A stretch of 64,000 nt of DNA, from NCBI GenBank assembly GCA_017534445.1, contig JAFXWC010000038.1, forward strand, positions 62,001-126,000, read 5' to 3'. This DNA comes from Treponema sp. (lineage in GTDB: Bacteria; Spirochaetota; Spirochaetia; Treponematales; Treponemataceae). This document shows, in pieces, positions 1 to 9,065 of this stretch (position 1 is the stretch's first letter; each line of letters opens with the position of its first letter). Position numbers and translations under genes: made by a program. A model generated the notes under the pieces. It ran no database searches. It was not told the DNA's origin and saw nothing but the letters and a program-made list of their open reading frames with translations.

Positions 1-39
1 CCGCAAAAATAATGCTTGCAAGCCAAAACTGCACAAAAC

Positions 40-1608
40 TCATTTTTTGCGCTCCCAGACAGGGCCGTTGGGTGTGTCCGTAACAACAATGCCCCTTGCC
101 GTAAGCTCGTCACGGATTCTGTCCGCCTCTGCAAAGTTCTTGTCCTTCTTAGCCTGAACTCTGGCTGCAACCAAAACGTCTATCTCTGCGGCTTCGCTGT
201 CACCCTCGTGGCTTATGTTGGCAGCACCCGCCCCTGCATTCCCCTGTGAGGACAAGGAAGCGGCGCTCTGTGACTGCAACGCCTCTTTTGCACTCTTTAA
301 AAGGCCAAGGCCAAGTACGCTGTCCATGCGCCCCACAAGCTCCAGTGCCTCTGAAGGGCTTAGGGAAGAATCCTTTACTGCTTTTTGAACGCGGCTAAGT
401 GCTGCGGGAGTACCAAGGTCGTTCTCCAGGTCTTCCCTGAATTTTGTAAGGAGCTCTGCCGCTGAAGAAGAAAGACCTTCCAAAGATGCGGCCTGACCCT
501 TTGCATATTCTTTTTCCGTTACGCTGCCACCAAACTGCTTTGCAAGCTTTGCCACGCGGTTAACAAGAGCCATCCTTGCGTTTTTTGCGCTTTCCATGGC
601 ATCAAAGCTAAAGTAAAGCTGCTTTCTGTAATGGCCTCCCAAAAGGAAGAAGCGGTAGTCAAGCGGACTAAAGCCTTTATCTATTAACGACTGAAGGCGC
701 AAAAAGTTACCGCTGGACTTGCTCATCTTTGCAGCCTCTGCCTCACCGCCAGCCTCACCGGAAGCGGAAGCCTTGGGCTTTGCAATAACAAGGAATTCAT
801 TGTGCAGCCAGTAGTTAACCCACTTCGTCCCCGTAGCACCCTCGCTCTGGGCAATTTCGTTGGTATGGTGGATGGGCACGTGGTCAATACCGCCGGTGTG
901 AATGTCAAAGTGCTCGCCAAGATACTTCATGCTCATTGCAGAACATTCAATGTGCCAGCCGGGATAGCCCCTTCCCCAGGGAGAATCCCAAGTCAAAGCC
1001 TGGTTTTCGAACTTGCTCTTTGTAAACCAAAGCACAAAGTCGTAGGGGCTGCGCTTGTTTGGATCAACCTCTATGCGGGCCCCTGCCTTAAGATCGTTTA
1101 TGTCTATGCCTGCAAGCTTACCGTAATCCGGGTAGGTAGAAACGTCATAGTAAAGGTTTCCTCCAGCCATGTAGGTGTGGCCGTTGGCTTCAATCCGCTT
1201 TATAAGCTCAATCATTTCGGGAATGTGCTCTGTTGCCTTGCAGATTACGTCCGGGCGGCGGATATTCAGTGCATCAATGTCAGAAAGAAAGGCATCCGTA
1301 TAGAATTTTGCAACTTCCAGAACGGACTGGTGCTTTTCTTCTGCAGTCTTAAGCATCTTGTCCTTGCCGTCATCAGCATCACCCGTAAGGTGGCCAACGT
1401 CCGTTATGTTCATGACGTGCTTTTTGTCATAGCCAAGAAATGTAAGCGTGCGGTCAAGAGTGTCCAAAAAAACGTATGCACGCAGGTTTCCTATATGGGC
1501 ATAATTGTAAACCGTAGGCCCGCATCCGTAAAAACCGCAGAAACCCGGCCTAATAGGCACAAACTCCTGCATTTGGCGTCCCATTGTGTTAAATAAACGT
1601 AGTCCCAT
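40..1608 (-). CDS. cysS: Cysteinyl-tRNA synthetase
   Basis: Charges tRNA-Cys with cysteine using ATP in the cytoplasm. The class I signatures are visible: HIGN at residues 38-41, zinc-ligand cysteines in CGPTVY (Cys29) and WHIECS (Cys222), the HHTNE block near 247-251 and KMSKS at 294-298. The length of 522 aa is above the usual ~460. The excess is an Ala/Gly/Glu/Ser-rich insert at about 277-293, directly before KMSKS, and an Ala/Ser-rich stretch near 450-475 before the C-terminal tRNA-binding helices. The start follows a GGGGG tract 6 nt upstream and matches the family N-terminus (MxLRLFNT). A promoter lies just upstream. Identification is secure; the effect of the insert is unknown. Confidence 0.97.
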   Translation of the reverse strand: MGLRLFNTMGRQMQEFVPIRPGFCGFYGCGPTVYNYAHIGNLRAYVFLDTLDRTLTFLGYDKKHVMNITDVGHLTGDADDGKDKMLKTAEEKHQSVLEVAKFYTDAFLSDIDALNIRRPDVICKATEHIPEMIELIKRIEANGHTYMAGGNLYYDVSTYPDYGKLAGIDINDLKAGARIEVDPNKRSPYDFVLWFTKSKFENQALTWDSPWGRGYPGWHIECSAMSMKYLGEHFDIHTGGIDHVPIHHTNEIAQSEGATGTKWVNYWLHNEFLVIAKPKASASGEAGGEAEAAKMSKSSGNFLRLQSLIDKGFSPLDYRFFLLGGHYRKQLYFSFDAMESAKNARMALVNRVAKLAKQFGGSVTEKEYAKGQAASLEGLSSSAAELLTKFREDLENDLGTPAALSRVQKAVKDSSLSPSEALELVGRMDSVLGLGLLKSAKEALQSQSAASLSSQGNAGAGAANISHEGDSEAAEIDVLVAARVQAKKDKNFAEADRIRDELTARGIVVTDTPNGPVWERKK

Positions 1609-1651
1609 AAAAAACCCCCGGCAAAAACCTAAAACATCTGATTATTCCCGT

Positions 1652-1680
1652 AGAATACGCAAAAAACGCGAAAATTTCAA
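1652..1680 (-). promoter_or_regulatory. cysS promoter (sigma-70 type)
   Basis: Read on the minus strand, TTGAAA and TATTCT are separated by exactly 17 nt. The predicted transcript start leaves a leader of about 37 nt before cysS. No T-box elements are seen in it. Confidence 0.7.
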
Positions 1681-1712
1681 GATGGGCACTTAAGGCTTTT
1701 TTTCTGCAAAAC

Positions 1713-1760
1713 AAAAAAATGCCGGGTCGTGGTTCGACTACGCTCACCAACCGCCCGGCA
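1713..1760 (-). terminator. Rho-independent terminator after the 1783-2403 gene
   Basis: On the minus strand the stem TGCCGGG/CCCGGCA is followed directly by seven T. The loop holds a GTTCGACTACGCTCAC-type sequence that recurs elsewhere in the window. It separates the outer-membrane protein gene from cysS. Confidence 0.8.
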
Positions 1761-1782
1761 ATGAAATGCTGCTGTTAATTGA

Positions 1783-2403
1783 CTAGAAGTGCCAGATTAC
1801 TCCGAGGGAAGGCAAGACAAGCACGTTTCCCTTAACGTCGGAATCTGCCTTGTTGCCGGCAACTTCTGCCTGTACAACGCCGTCAAAAATGTAGCGCAGT
1901 CCAAGATTTGCATAGAAGCCAAAGTGGTTTCCAATGTTGTAGACGCCATAGACATCCGCACCAATTCCAAAGGCACCGACTACGACAGAGTCTGTGTAAT
2001 TCTTTCCACCGTGCTCAGTTTTTTCTTCGTACATGTTAAATGCACCTGTGAACATTGCAGTAGTTCCAAAAAGGACTTTATCTGTCCGCACAAAAGAATA
2101 TCCAGCGCCCAGGTTAAAGGCAACAAAAGTTGCAGTGTTCATGTCGTCGCCCTGAATTTTCACATCATCCGAGCCAACTGCTCCAGAATCAAAGCCCGCC
2201 TTTACTGTAAAGCCGTTTGAATGGACACCAATGTAGGTAGCGTCAAACACAATGCCAGCCTGAACGATTTTATCCGAATCTTTTGGCTCCACGCTTTCAA
2301 CCGGAACCCCAAGGCCAACCCCAATGTGATTAGTCCATGTCTTTGCAAAAGCTGCACCAGACACTATTACCAACGATACCAAACCTGCAACAAATCTTTT
2401 CAT
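1783..2403 (-). CDS. Predicted outer-membrane beta-barrel protein
   Basis: A 206-aa exported protein of unknown specific role. Residues 1-20 form a Sec signal peptide ending in AFA. The mature part is Gly- and aromatic-rich with alternating hydrophobic strands, and it ends in a hydrophobic-aromatic C-terminus (VIWHF), typical of small outer-membrane barrels. AAGGAG stands 8 nt before the start. It is followed by a strong terminator, so it is probably monocistronic. It resembles in style the barrel-like protein at 58648-59253, which also has a signal peptide, a Gly-rich body and C-terminal strands. The family could not be named from sequence alone. Confidence 0.7.
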   Translation of the reverse strand: MKRFVAGLVSLVIVSGAAFAKTWTNHIGVGLGVPVESVEPKDSDKIVQAGIVFDATYIGVHSNGFTVKAGFDSGAVGSDDVKIQGDDMNTATFVAFNLGAGYSFVRTDKVLFGTTAMFTGAFNMYEEKTEHGGKNYTDSVVVGAFGIGADVYGVYNIGNHFGFYANLGLRYIFDGVVQAEVAGNKADSDVKGNVLVLPSLGVIWHF

Positions 2404-2532
2404 TTCAATTACTCCTTGCGTCTTTCGCGCTAAATTAGGCGGTTCTTAAAACTAAGCTTTCTGAACCGTTCTATTTATTTATACGAAAGACTTGCAAGAA
2501 GGGCTAAAAAAATTATTTTTATTGCATTGTTC

Positions 2533-3270
2533 CTAGGCCTTTATTTGCGAAAGGACCTTGCCTATGCTGTCGTGGATTACAAGGCTTGCTATTGAGTCGG
2601 AAGTGGTTGCGTCGCGGTTTATTAAAACAAGGCGGTCTCCTGTGTAGGCACGGATAAATCCTGCGGCCGGGTATACGGTAAGGGATGTGCCTCCGATTAT
2701 CAGAAGATCGGCTGAACGCAGGGCAGAAAGAGTTTTGGAAATAACGTCTTCGTCCAAGTTTTCGCCGTAAAGCACTACGTCGGGCTTGATTATGCTTTCA
2801 CAACCCGGAGTCTTGCATATAGGAAGACCATGGCTGTCCTTGTGTTTAATCATGTAGTCCAAGTCGTAAAAGCTGCCGCACTTGGGGCAGTGGTTACGCA
2901 AAACGCTTCCGTGCAGTTCAAGTACGTTTTTGCTTCCTGCGGCCTGGTGCAAACCGTCTATGTTCTGGGTGATTACGGCAGAAAGCTTTCCTTTCTGTTC
3001 CAGTTCCGCAAGCTTAAGGTGAGCCGCATTTGGCTTTATTCCTTCCACAAGGATTTTTTCACGGTAAAAGCGGTAGAATTCCTTGGGGTTTGAATAAAAG
3101 AAGTTGGCGCTAAGAATTTCTTCCGGGGGATAGTCCCACTTCTGGTTGTAGAGTCCGTCCACGCTCCTAAAGTCTGGAATGCCGCTTTCCGTGGAAACGC
3201 CAGCCCCTCCAAAAAAAACTATATTCTTTGCCTGGTCAACATATTCCTGAAGCTCTTCTATTTTGTCCAT
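2533..3270 (-). CDS. cobB: Sirtuin, NAD-dependent protein deacylase
   Basis: Removes acyl groups from protein lysines, consuming NAD+. The 245-aa protein has the Rossmann signature GAGVSTESGIPDFR near the N-terminus, TQNIDGLH, the catalytic His in LHGSV, and a zinc site made of CPKC and a second Cys pair (C-x6-C in the CKTPGCE region). GGTSLTVYPAAG is the NAD-binding loop. I chose the ATG at 3270 because AAGGAG is 6 nt upstream and the family homology begins there. A longer in-frame ORF to 3384 runs into an intergenic repeat and has no support. The promoter is at 3290-3295. Confidence 0.95.
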   Translation of the reverse strand: MDKIEELQEYVDQAKNIVFFGGAGVSTESGIPDFRSVDGLYNQKWDYPPEEILSANFFYSNPKEFYRFYREKILVEGIKPNAAHLKLAELEQKGKLSAVITQNIDGLHQAAGSKNVLELHGSVLRNHCPKCGSFYDLDYMIKHKDSHGLPICKTPGCESIIKPDVVLYGENLDEDVISKTLSALRSADLLIIGGTSLTVYPAAGFIRAYTGDRLVLINRDATTSDSIASLVIHDSIGKVLSQIKA

Positions 3271-3289
3271 AAAAATCTCCTTTTCTTCC

Positions 3290-3295
3290 ATTATA
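3290..3295 (-). promoter_or_regulatory. Extended -10 element of cobB
   Basis: The minus strand reads TGATATAAT, an extended -10 (TGnTATAAT), about 20 nt before the cobB ATG. The -35 is weak. The promoter stands next to the repeat at 3351-3486. Confidence 0.5.
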
Positions 3296-3350
3296 TCATG
3301 CTTTTTGGATTTTTGCATTCTTTTTCCATGTAGGGATTTTTTAATGCACG

Positions 3351-3486
3351 TACGCCGCCGTGGAGCCCCTTTAGTCCCGCGCAAGCGGGATGAGGGTTAC
3401 CGAAGGGCGGAAGGGCGGTGACGCATAGGCATGTCAGTCGATTTTAGAAAGGCAATATATGGTAGAACTAAAAAAAGCACCGTCCA
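3351..3486 (+). repeat. Intergenic repeat, family B copy 1 (with T module)
   Basis: It begins TACGCCGCCGTGGAGCCCC, then CTTTAGT and a small inverted repeat (CCCGC...GCGGG). The core ends GAAGGGCGG-AAGGGCGG-TGACGCA. The T module follows (GGCATG, GTCGATTTTAG, ATGGTAGA, GCACCGTCC). It lies between the divergent cobB and mraY genes. Related copies are at 18957-19095 and 47581-47721. Confidence 0.85.
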
Positions 3487-3563
3487 AATTCAAGTGTCAA
3501 CTTTACTAGAGTCGTTTTTTTTGATAGACTTTCTTTTAACATAAAAATGGCGAGGGGTTTTAG

Positions 3564-4634
3564 ATGATTTACCATCTGGGCGAATTTTTGCAGCAGTACT
3601 GGGGTCCGGCAAGGCTTTTGCAGTCCTATACAGTGCTCATCGTGCTTGCGCTTTACATAGGTTTTATTGTTACGGCAAGGCTTTTGCCAAAGTTCTACCG
3701 TTTTTTGCCTAGCGACCGCGGAAGGGATTTTACGCTTACCAAGGAAGTTGCAAAGGGTAAGCCTACAGGATCCGGGGTTATTTTTATTTCCATTTTCTTT
3801 TTGCTAAGCCTTATTTTTGCACCCTTGGACTGGCTGCAGATTGGCATTCTTGTCCTTACCTGGCTTATGATGCTTACCGGCTTTCTTGATGACCGGAGCA
3901 CAAAGGGCTGGGGGGAATACATAAAGGGGCTTTTGGACCTAATTCTTTGCGTTTCCGCATCAGTGCTTCTTGCCTTTTGCCTTTCAAAGAATTCACCCGA
4001 CGGAAACCTTTACTTCTGGCTGCCTTTTGTTTCAAACACGATTCGGGTTCCCATCTGGCTCTACATCATCATCTGCACCGTAATGCTTTGGACCAGCGTT
4101 AACACCACTAACTGCACGGACGGTGTTGACGGTCTAAGTTCCACTCTGGTTCTTTTGGCCCTTATTGTTATGGGTATGATTTTCTACGTTATTCTTGGCC
4201 ACAAGGATATTGCGGCTTACCTTCTTGTTCCAAACCTGGACGATGGAGCTAGCTGGGCTGTAATTACCTATTGTCTTACCGGCGTTCTTATGGGCTACCT
4301 GTGGCACAATGCATTTCCTTCTTCCGTTCTGATGGGAGACGCTGGTTCCCGCGCACTGGGCTTTTACATTGGCATTTGCGTTATGGTAAGCGGCAACCCT
4401 CTGATTATTCTTGCAACCTCTTCCATTATCTTGATTAACGGAGGAATGGGTCTCCTTAAGGTTGCGCTAAAGAGATTCTTCCATATCAGCATCCTTGAGA
4501 CTATACGATTCCCCCTTCATGACCACATGAGGAAGAACCACGGATGGTCGCCTACACAAGTGCTTCTTAAATTCCTTATGATACAGATTTTGATTACGGT
4601 CTTCCTGCTGGGAATTTTCTTTAAGATTAGGTAA
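3564..4634 (+). CDS. mraY: Phospho-N-acetylmuramoyl-pentapeptide transferase
   Basis: Makes lipid I by moving phospho-MurNAc-pentapeptide from UDP onto undecaprenyl phosphate at the inner membrane. The 356-aa protein has about ten hydrophobic segments. Family motifs include KPTGSG (KxGTPTMGG region), GFLDDR, NTTNCTDGVDGL, a SSVLMGDAGSRALG loop with the catalytic-region Asp, and the PLHDHM segment, which matches the MraY-specific HHHFE position better than WecA. It lies outside a dcw cluster, with fabF only 7 nt downstream, so it heads a three-gene operon. GAGGGG precedes the ATG. The HDHM variant of the His motif is a mild oddity. Confidence 0.88.
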   Translation: MIYHLGEFLQQYWGPARLLQSYTVLIVLALYIGFIVTARLLPKFYRFLPSDRGRDFTLTKEVAKGKPTGSGVIFISIFFLLSLIFAPLDWLQIGILVLTWLMMLTGFLDDRSTKGWGEYIKGLLDLILCVSASVLLAFCLSKNSPDGNLYFWLPFVSNTIRVPIWLYIIICTVMLWTSVNTTNCTDGVDGLSSTLVLLALIVMGMIFYVILGHKDIAAYLLVPNLDDGASWAVITYCLTGVLMGYLWHNAFPSSVLMGDAGSRALGFYIGICVMVSGNPLIILATSSIILINGGMGLLKVALKRFFHISILETIRFPLHDHMRKNHGWSPTQVLLKFLMIQILITVFLLGIFFKIR

Positions 4635-4641
4635 GGCACAA

Positions 4642-5904
4642 ATGGCCAGGCGACGTGTCGTAATTACAGGCATGGGCTGCGTTTCTCCTGTCGGGAACAG
4701 TGCGGACGCAGCTTGGGAAAGCGTTAAAAACGGAAAGAGCGGCATTGGTTTGGTAACTCTTTTTAACACCGACCGGCTGGACGTAAAGATTGCGGGAGAA
4801 GTTAAGAATTTCCGCATGGAAGACTATGGCATTCCTTCCCGCTCAACCAGAAAGATGGCGCGCTTTTCCAAATTTTGTCTTGCGGCTACGGCACAGGCCC
4901 TTAAGGATTCAGGCTATTCTGCAAAAGAGCTTCAGTCTGAAAAGTGCGGGATTCTTGTTGGCTGCTGCCTTGGAGGTAGTGATGCGGCAACGGACGGTTT
5001 TTTAAAGCTTGTTGACCCCGCCATTGGTCCTTCCAGAATGCCACCCCTTACCACCCCAATGATGATTTCAAACGAGGCTGCGGCAAACGTAAGCATTTTT
5101 TACGGTCTGCAGGGTTTTTCCTGGACACTGGGAACAGCATGCGCTTCCGGCACAGATGCTCTTGGTCTTGCGGCTGACCTAATACGCGCCGGAAGATGCA
5201 ACGTATGCATTAGCGGTGGAACAGAAGCCACAATCACGGAATTCAGCATGGCAAGCTTTGCTTCTCTTCAGGCACTGGCAAGCAGGTTCAACGAGTCTCC
5301 GCAAAGGGCCAGCAGGCCATTCGACAGGGACCGCTGCGGTTTTGTCCTTTCAGAAGGGTCTGCAATGTTTGTTATGGAAGAATACGAGCACGCAAAGTCG
5401 CGGGGGGCAAAAATATATGCAGAAGTTGCGGGCTTTGGCTCAAGCTGCGACGCTTACCACATTACGGCTCCGCTAAAAGACGGAAGCGGTGCGGCAAAGG
5501 CTGTAAAAGAGGCTCTTGAAGACGCAGGCATGAAAGCCGGGGACATTCAATACTACAACGCACACGGAACTTCCACCAAGGCAAATGACTCTGGCGAAAG
5601 CAGCATGATAAAGATTGCCTTTGGTGAGCACGCAAAAAAACTTCACATATCATCCACAAAAAGCATGACCGGACATTTGGTTGGGGCGGCTGGTGCTATA
5701 GAAGCACTTTTTTGCATAAAGACGATTAACGAAGGTTTTATTGCTCCCACAATCAACCTGGACAACCAGGATTTTGAAGGCGGCTGCGACTTGGACTATA
5801 CGGCAAACGTAGGAATAAAGGCAGACGTTCGGGTTGCGGCATCTGCTTCGCTTGGCTTTGGCGGTCACAACGGCTGCATCATCCTAAAAAGAGTGGAAGG
5901 TTAG
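4642..5904 (+). CDS. fabF: Beta-ketoacyl-ACP synthase II
   Basis: Condenses malonyl-ACP with acyl-ACP in fatty-acid elongation. At 420 aa it has the normal family length. The catalytic triad is visible: Cys167 in TACASG, His in NAHGTSTKAND (about 310) and His in TGHLVGAAGA (about 345), plus the C-terminal GFGGHN loop. It lies 7 nt after mraY and 2 nt before the FAD dehydrogenase, so the three are almost certainly co-transcribed. The mraY-fabF link couples lipid and wall precursor genes in one operon; no other fab genes are nearby. Confidence 0.95.
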   Translation: MARRRVVITGMGCVSPVGNSADAAWESVKNGKSGIGLVTLFNTDRLDVKIAGEVKNFRMEDYGIPSRSTRKMARFSKFCLAATAQALKDSGYSAKELQSEKCGILVGCCLGGSDAATDGFLKLVDPAIGPSRMPPLTTPMMISNEAAANVSIFYGLQGFSWTLGTACASGTDALGLAADLIRAGRCNVCISGGTEATITEFSMASFASLQALASRFNESPQRASRPFDRDRCGFVLSEGSAMFVMEEYEHAKSRGAKIYAEVAGFGSSCDAYHITAPLKDGSGAAKAVKEALEDAGMKAGDIQYYNAHGTSTKANDSGESSMIKIAFGEHAKKLHISSTKSMTGHLVGAAGAIEALFCIKTINEGFIAPTINLDNQDFEGGCDLDYTANVGIKADVRVAASASLGFGGHNGCIILKRVEG

Positions 5905-5906
5905 CT

Positions 5907-7607
5907 ATGATTGAACAGGTTTGCATAACCATTCTTCCCGAAAAGGAAAAAGACGAAGCTTTTATAAAAAAGGCTCTTTGGCAGGAATTGCAAAAGAAGG
6001 GGCTTTCCCTTTCCGAAAAAGACCTCTCCGAAAAAAACGTGCACTTTGTATTCTCCAAGAAATCAATAGACGCAAGGCACGGAAAGGTAAAATTCGTAAT
6101 GCGCTACGATGCCTACATTGGAGAAGAACCACCATCCGCAAGCGACCAGCTTCCCAAATGGAAGTCGGTAAAAGAGGCAGATAAGGCTGGAACTTCTGCC
6201 TGCAAGACTGTTGTCATAGTAGGCTCAGGCCCGGCAGGTCTTTTTGGAGCCTTTAAATTGCTTGAAGGCGGCGTAAAACCAATAATCATAGAGCGGGGTT
6301 CAGACACAAAAAGCAGAAAGGTGGACATTGCAAAAATAAGCACCCAGGGCATTTTGGATTCGGATTCCAACTACTGCTTTGGCGAAGGAGGGGCAGGAAC
6401 CTTTAGCGACGGAAAGCTTTTTACCCGCAGCAACAAAAGGGGAAACGTAGGCCAAGTCCTCCGCATCTTTAACCATTTTGGGGCAGACCAGTCCATTCTT
6501 ACGGATGCCCATCCCCACATAGGAACCGACAAGCTTCCTTACATCATAAATGCAATGAGGGCAAAGATTTTGGAGCTTGGCGGAGAGTTCCACTTTAACA
6601 CAAGGTGCACGGGTTTTATTACGGCAGAAGAAAATTCAAATGAAGGGACAAATGAAGGGCGGAACAAAAAAATCGTCCTGAAAGGAGTCAAAACCGTAAA
6701 CACAAAAAGCGGCCAGGAAAAGGACTTTTTTTCGGACGCAGTGCTTCTTGCAAGCGGGCACTCAGCAGGCGACATATACGAGCTTCTTGCAAAGACGGCA
6801 CCCCAGTCGCTGGAAGCAAAAACCTTCGCGGCAGGAGTGCGCATTGAGCATCCAAGGCAACTTATTGACTCCATCCAGTTCCACGGAAAGAAAATGCCCA
6901 ATGCGGCAGAATACTCGCTTACAAGCCAGCAAACAGAGCGCGGTGTATACACCTTCTGCATGTGCCCCGGCGGATTCGTAGTTCCAAGCGCAACGGAAAG
7001 CGGCACTATTGTAGTAAACGGAATGTCCGCCGCAAAAAGAAACAGCAAGTGGTCAAATTCCGCAGTCGTAGTGGAAACCCGCCCGGAAGACATACCGCAA
7101 GAGTTCAAGGACATGGCAAGCAAAAAAGGATGCCCGGCCCTGGCAGGACTCTACTTTAGAAGCGCAATAGAAAAAGAAGCTTTTCTGCAGGCCAACAAAG
7201 TAGAAGGCACAGTCACAGGACAAAAAGCCCCCGCCCAGCTGCTAACGGACTTTCTTGCCCACAAAAAGACGGCAGAGGAAAAACTTCCACAGACATCCTA
7301 CTTTCCCGGCATAAGTTCAAGCCGCTTGGACCAATGGCTACCCAAACAAATGGTAAGCCGCATGGAAAAAGCCTTTAGGGAATTCAACACAAAGATGAAG
7401 GGTTTTATCTGCAAAGAAGCCCTGCTGATTGCCCCGGAAACACGCACAAGCACCCCGGTAAGGATACTGCGCGACAGGAAAAGCTTTGAATGCACGGCAA
7501 TAAAAAAGCTCTATCCCGCAGGAGAAGGCTCTGGCTATTCAGGGGGAATCGTAAGCTCTGCAATGGACGGAATAAACGCCTGCGCAAAAATACAGGAAAT
7601 CTTATGA
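5907..7607 (+). CDS. FAD-dependent dehydrogenase (COG2509 type)
   Basis: A predicted soluble flavoprotein oxidoreductase whose substrate is not known. Of the 566 aa, residues 1-85 form a small alpha/beta N-terminal domain typical of this group. A dinucleotide fold then begins VVIVGSGPAGLFGAF, followed by IIIERG. A Gly-rich FAD loop (FGEGGAGTFSDGKL) and a C-terminal GEGSGYSGGIVSSAMDG complete the FAD site. A short hydrophilic insert (NSNEGTNEGRNKK) sits near 245-258. It is the third gene of the mraY-fabF operon, with a 2-nt gap, and its end converges on the MATE gene 15 nt away. Confidence 0.85.
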   Translation: MIEQVCITILPEKEKDEAFIKKALWQELQKKGLSLSEKDLSEKNVHFVFSKKSIDARHGKVKFVMRYDAYIGEEPPSASDQLPKWKSVKEADKAGTSACKTVVIVGSGPAGLFGAFKLLEGGVKPIIIERGSDTKSRKVDIAKISTQGILDSDSNYCFGEGGAGTFSDGKLFTRSNKRGNVGQVLRIFNHFGADQSILTDAHPHIGTDKLPYIINAMRAKILELGGEFHFNTRCTGFITAEENSNEGTNEGRNKKIVLKGVKTVNTKSGQEKDFFSDAVLLASGHSAGDIYELLAKTAPQSLEAKTFAAGVRIEHPRQLIDSIQFHGKKMPNAAEYSLTSQQTERGVYTFCMCPGGFVVPSATESGTIVVNGMSAAKRNSKWSNSAVVVETRPEDIPQEFKDMASKKGCPALAGLYFRSAIEKEAFLQANKVEGTVTGQKAPAQLLTDFLAHKKTAEEKLPQTSYFPGISSSRLDQWLPKQMVSRMEKAFREFNTKMKGFICKEALLIAPETRTSTPVRILRDRKSFECTAIKKLYPAGEGSGYSGGIVSSAMDGINACAKIQEIL

Positions 7608-7622
7608 TTCCTCGTCACTCCC

Positions 7623-9065
7623 CTACACCACACGCTTGTTTTTCCAAGAGCCTCTTGCAAAACGAAGCACAAAGAAGAAGGAGCGCAGTACCCAGTCCAA
7701 AATCATGGCAAACCAAACTCCCAGTGCACAGAAGGAAAGGGGCCACTTCATAAAACCGACAAGGCCAAATATTCCCGTATACTTAAAGACGTAGCTTATT
7801 CCCACCCGGATTGACCACATGCTTACAAAAGAAACTATCATCGTAAAGGCGGCATCTCCCGCAGCACGAAGGCTGTTTGGCAGGGTAAAGGAAAGCGGCC
7901 AGATTAAAAGGCCAAAAATTCCGTGGGCTAAGGTCATGTACCAGGCCAAGGTAAGAGTGTCCCCGCTCATTGAATAAAGCCCGGCCAATATCTGTTTGGA
8001 AAAGACCAGGAAGGGTATGTTTAAAAGCCAAAAACCGGCGTAGGTAAAGAGCATGATTTTCTTTGTGTAGTAAACAGCCTGCTCCTTTTTTCCTGCCCCA
8101 ATGCACTGGCCCACAACCGTAAGCAGGGCAAGCCCCGCGGAAGCACCCGGCAAAACTTCCAGGGCGGCAAGTGTGTTTGCGGTGGCGTTTGCGGCAATTG
8201 CCCCGGTTCCAAAAGTTGCTATAAGAGAAAGTACAAGGATTTTTCCAATCTGGAAAGCGGAGTTTTCTATTCCGTTTGGAATTCCTATCTTTAGAATCTT
8301 AAAGACCAGGGACCATTCTACGTGAAAACGCATTAGGCCACGGATGGAAATTTCACCAGAATAAGCTTTTGCAGAAGAAGTACTGGGCTTTACCCGGTAG
8401 AGCTTTACAAGAAGAACCAAAGCAGCAGCCGTTCTTGAAACAAGGGTTGGGACTGCAACTCCTTCCACACCGCACTTTAGTCCATAAATCATTATTGCGT
8501 TTCCGCCAATGTTCAGGGCGTTAACCAAAAGGGCTATGGCCATGCTAACGCGGGAATTTCCCTGGGCACGAAAGAGTGCCGCCGCCGCGCTGTAAAGTGC
8601 AATGCCCGGCATGGCAAAGAGGGTAATCAAAAAATAAAGGCGGCTGTTTTGCATTACGTCCGCTTCAATTTTCCCAAAAACAAGTGAAAGAATCTGCCGG
8701 TAAAAGACAAGGCCAAAAAGAAGAAGGGCAAGGGAAAAAATTGTTACGGTATACAAAAGCTGCCTTGCGCTCTCGTCTGCCATGTCCTTTCTTTTTGCAC
8801 CTATGTACTGGGAACAGACAACTGCCCCTCCGGTTGCAAGGGCCGCAAACACCTGAGTAATAAGAACATTTATCTGGTCAACAAGGGAAACTCCCCCAAC
8901 CGCCGCTTCTCCAAGAGAAGAAACCATTGCAATATCCGCCATGCCAAGCGTTATCTGCAAAAGCTGCTCAACAAGAAGGGGCCAGATTAAAAGCCAAAGA
9001 CTGCGGTTGGAGAAAATAAGCTGTGATTCGCGCGGATTTTTCGCACCATCTATTGAATTTTTCAA
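7623..9065 (-). CDS. MATE family efflux transporter
   Basis: A 480-aa inner-membrane protein with about 12 hydrophobic helices, of the Na+- or H+-coupled multidrug/toxin extrusion family. It has the duplicated MATE layout: the N-terminal half starts WPLLVEQLLQITLGMADIAM and the second half starts around GIPNGIENSAFQIGK. The TTG start at 9065 directly follows the stop codon of the ABC ATPase gene, so translation is probably coupled and the gene is the last of a four-gene operon with the amino-acid transporter. That linkage suggests export of a related metabolite, but the substrate cannot be read from sequence. Confidence 0.9.
   Translation of the reverse strand: MKNSIDGAKNPRESQLIFSNRSLWLLIWPLLVEQLLQITLGMADIAMVSSLGEAAVGGVSLVDQINVLITQVFAALATGGAVVCSQYIGAKRKDMADESARQLLYTVTIFSLALLLFGLVFYRQILSLVFGKIEADVMQNSRLYFLITLFAMPGIALYSAAAALFRAQGNSRVSMAIALLVNALNIGGNAIMIYGLKCGVEGVAVPTLVSRTAAALVLLVKLYRVKPSTSSAKAYSGEISIRGLMRFHVEWSLVFKILKIGIPNGIENSAFQIGKILVLSLIATFGTGAIAANATANTLAALEVLPGASAGLALLTVVGQCIGAGKKEQAVYYTKKIMLFTYAGFWLLNIPFLVFSKQILAGLYSMSGDTLTLAWYMTLAHGIFGLLIWPLSFTLPNSLRAAGDAAFTMIVSFVSMWSIRVGISYVFKYTGIFGLVGFMKWPLSFCALGVWFAMILDWVLRSFFFVLRFARGSWKNKRVV

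Noticed and set aside
802..1596. 264-aa plus-strand open frame opposite cysS
   Set aside because: Shadow of the cysS coding strand; no recognisable domain.
3271..3384. Longer N-terminus for the sirtuin
   Set aside because: It crosses the promoter and part of repeat B1; AAGGAG supports 3270.
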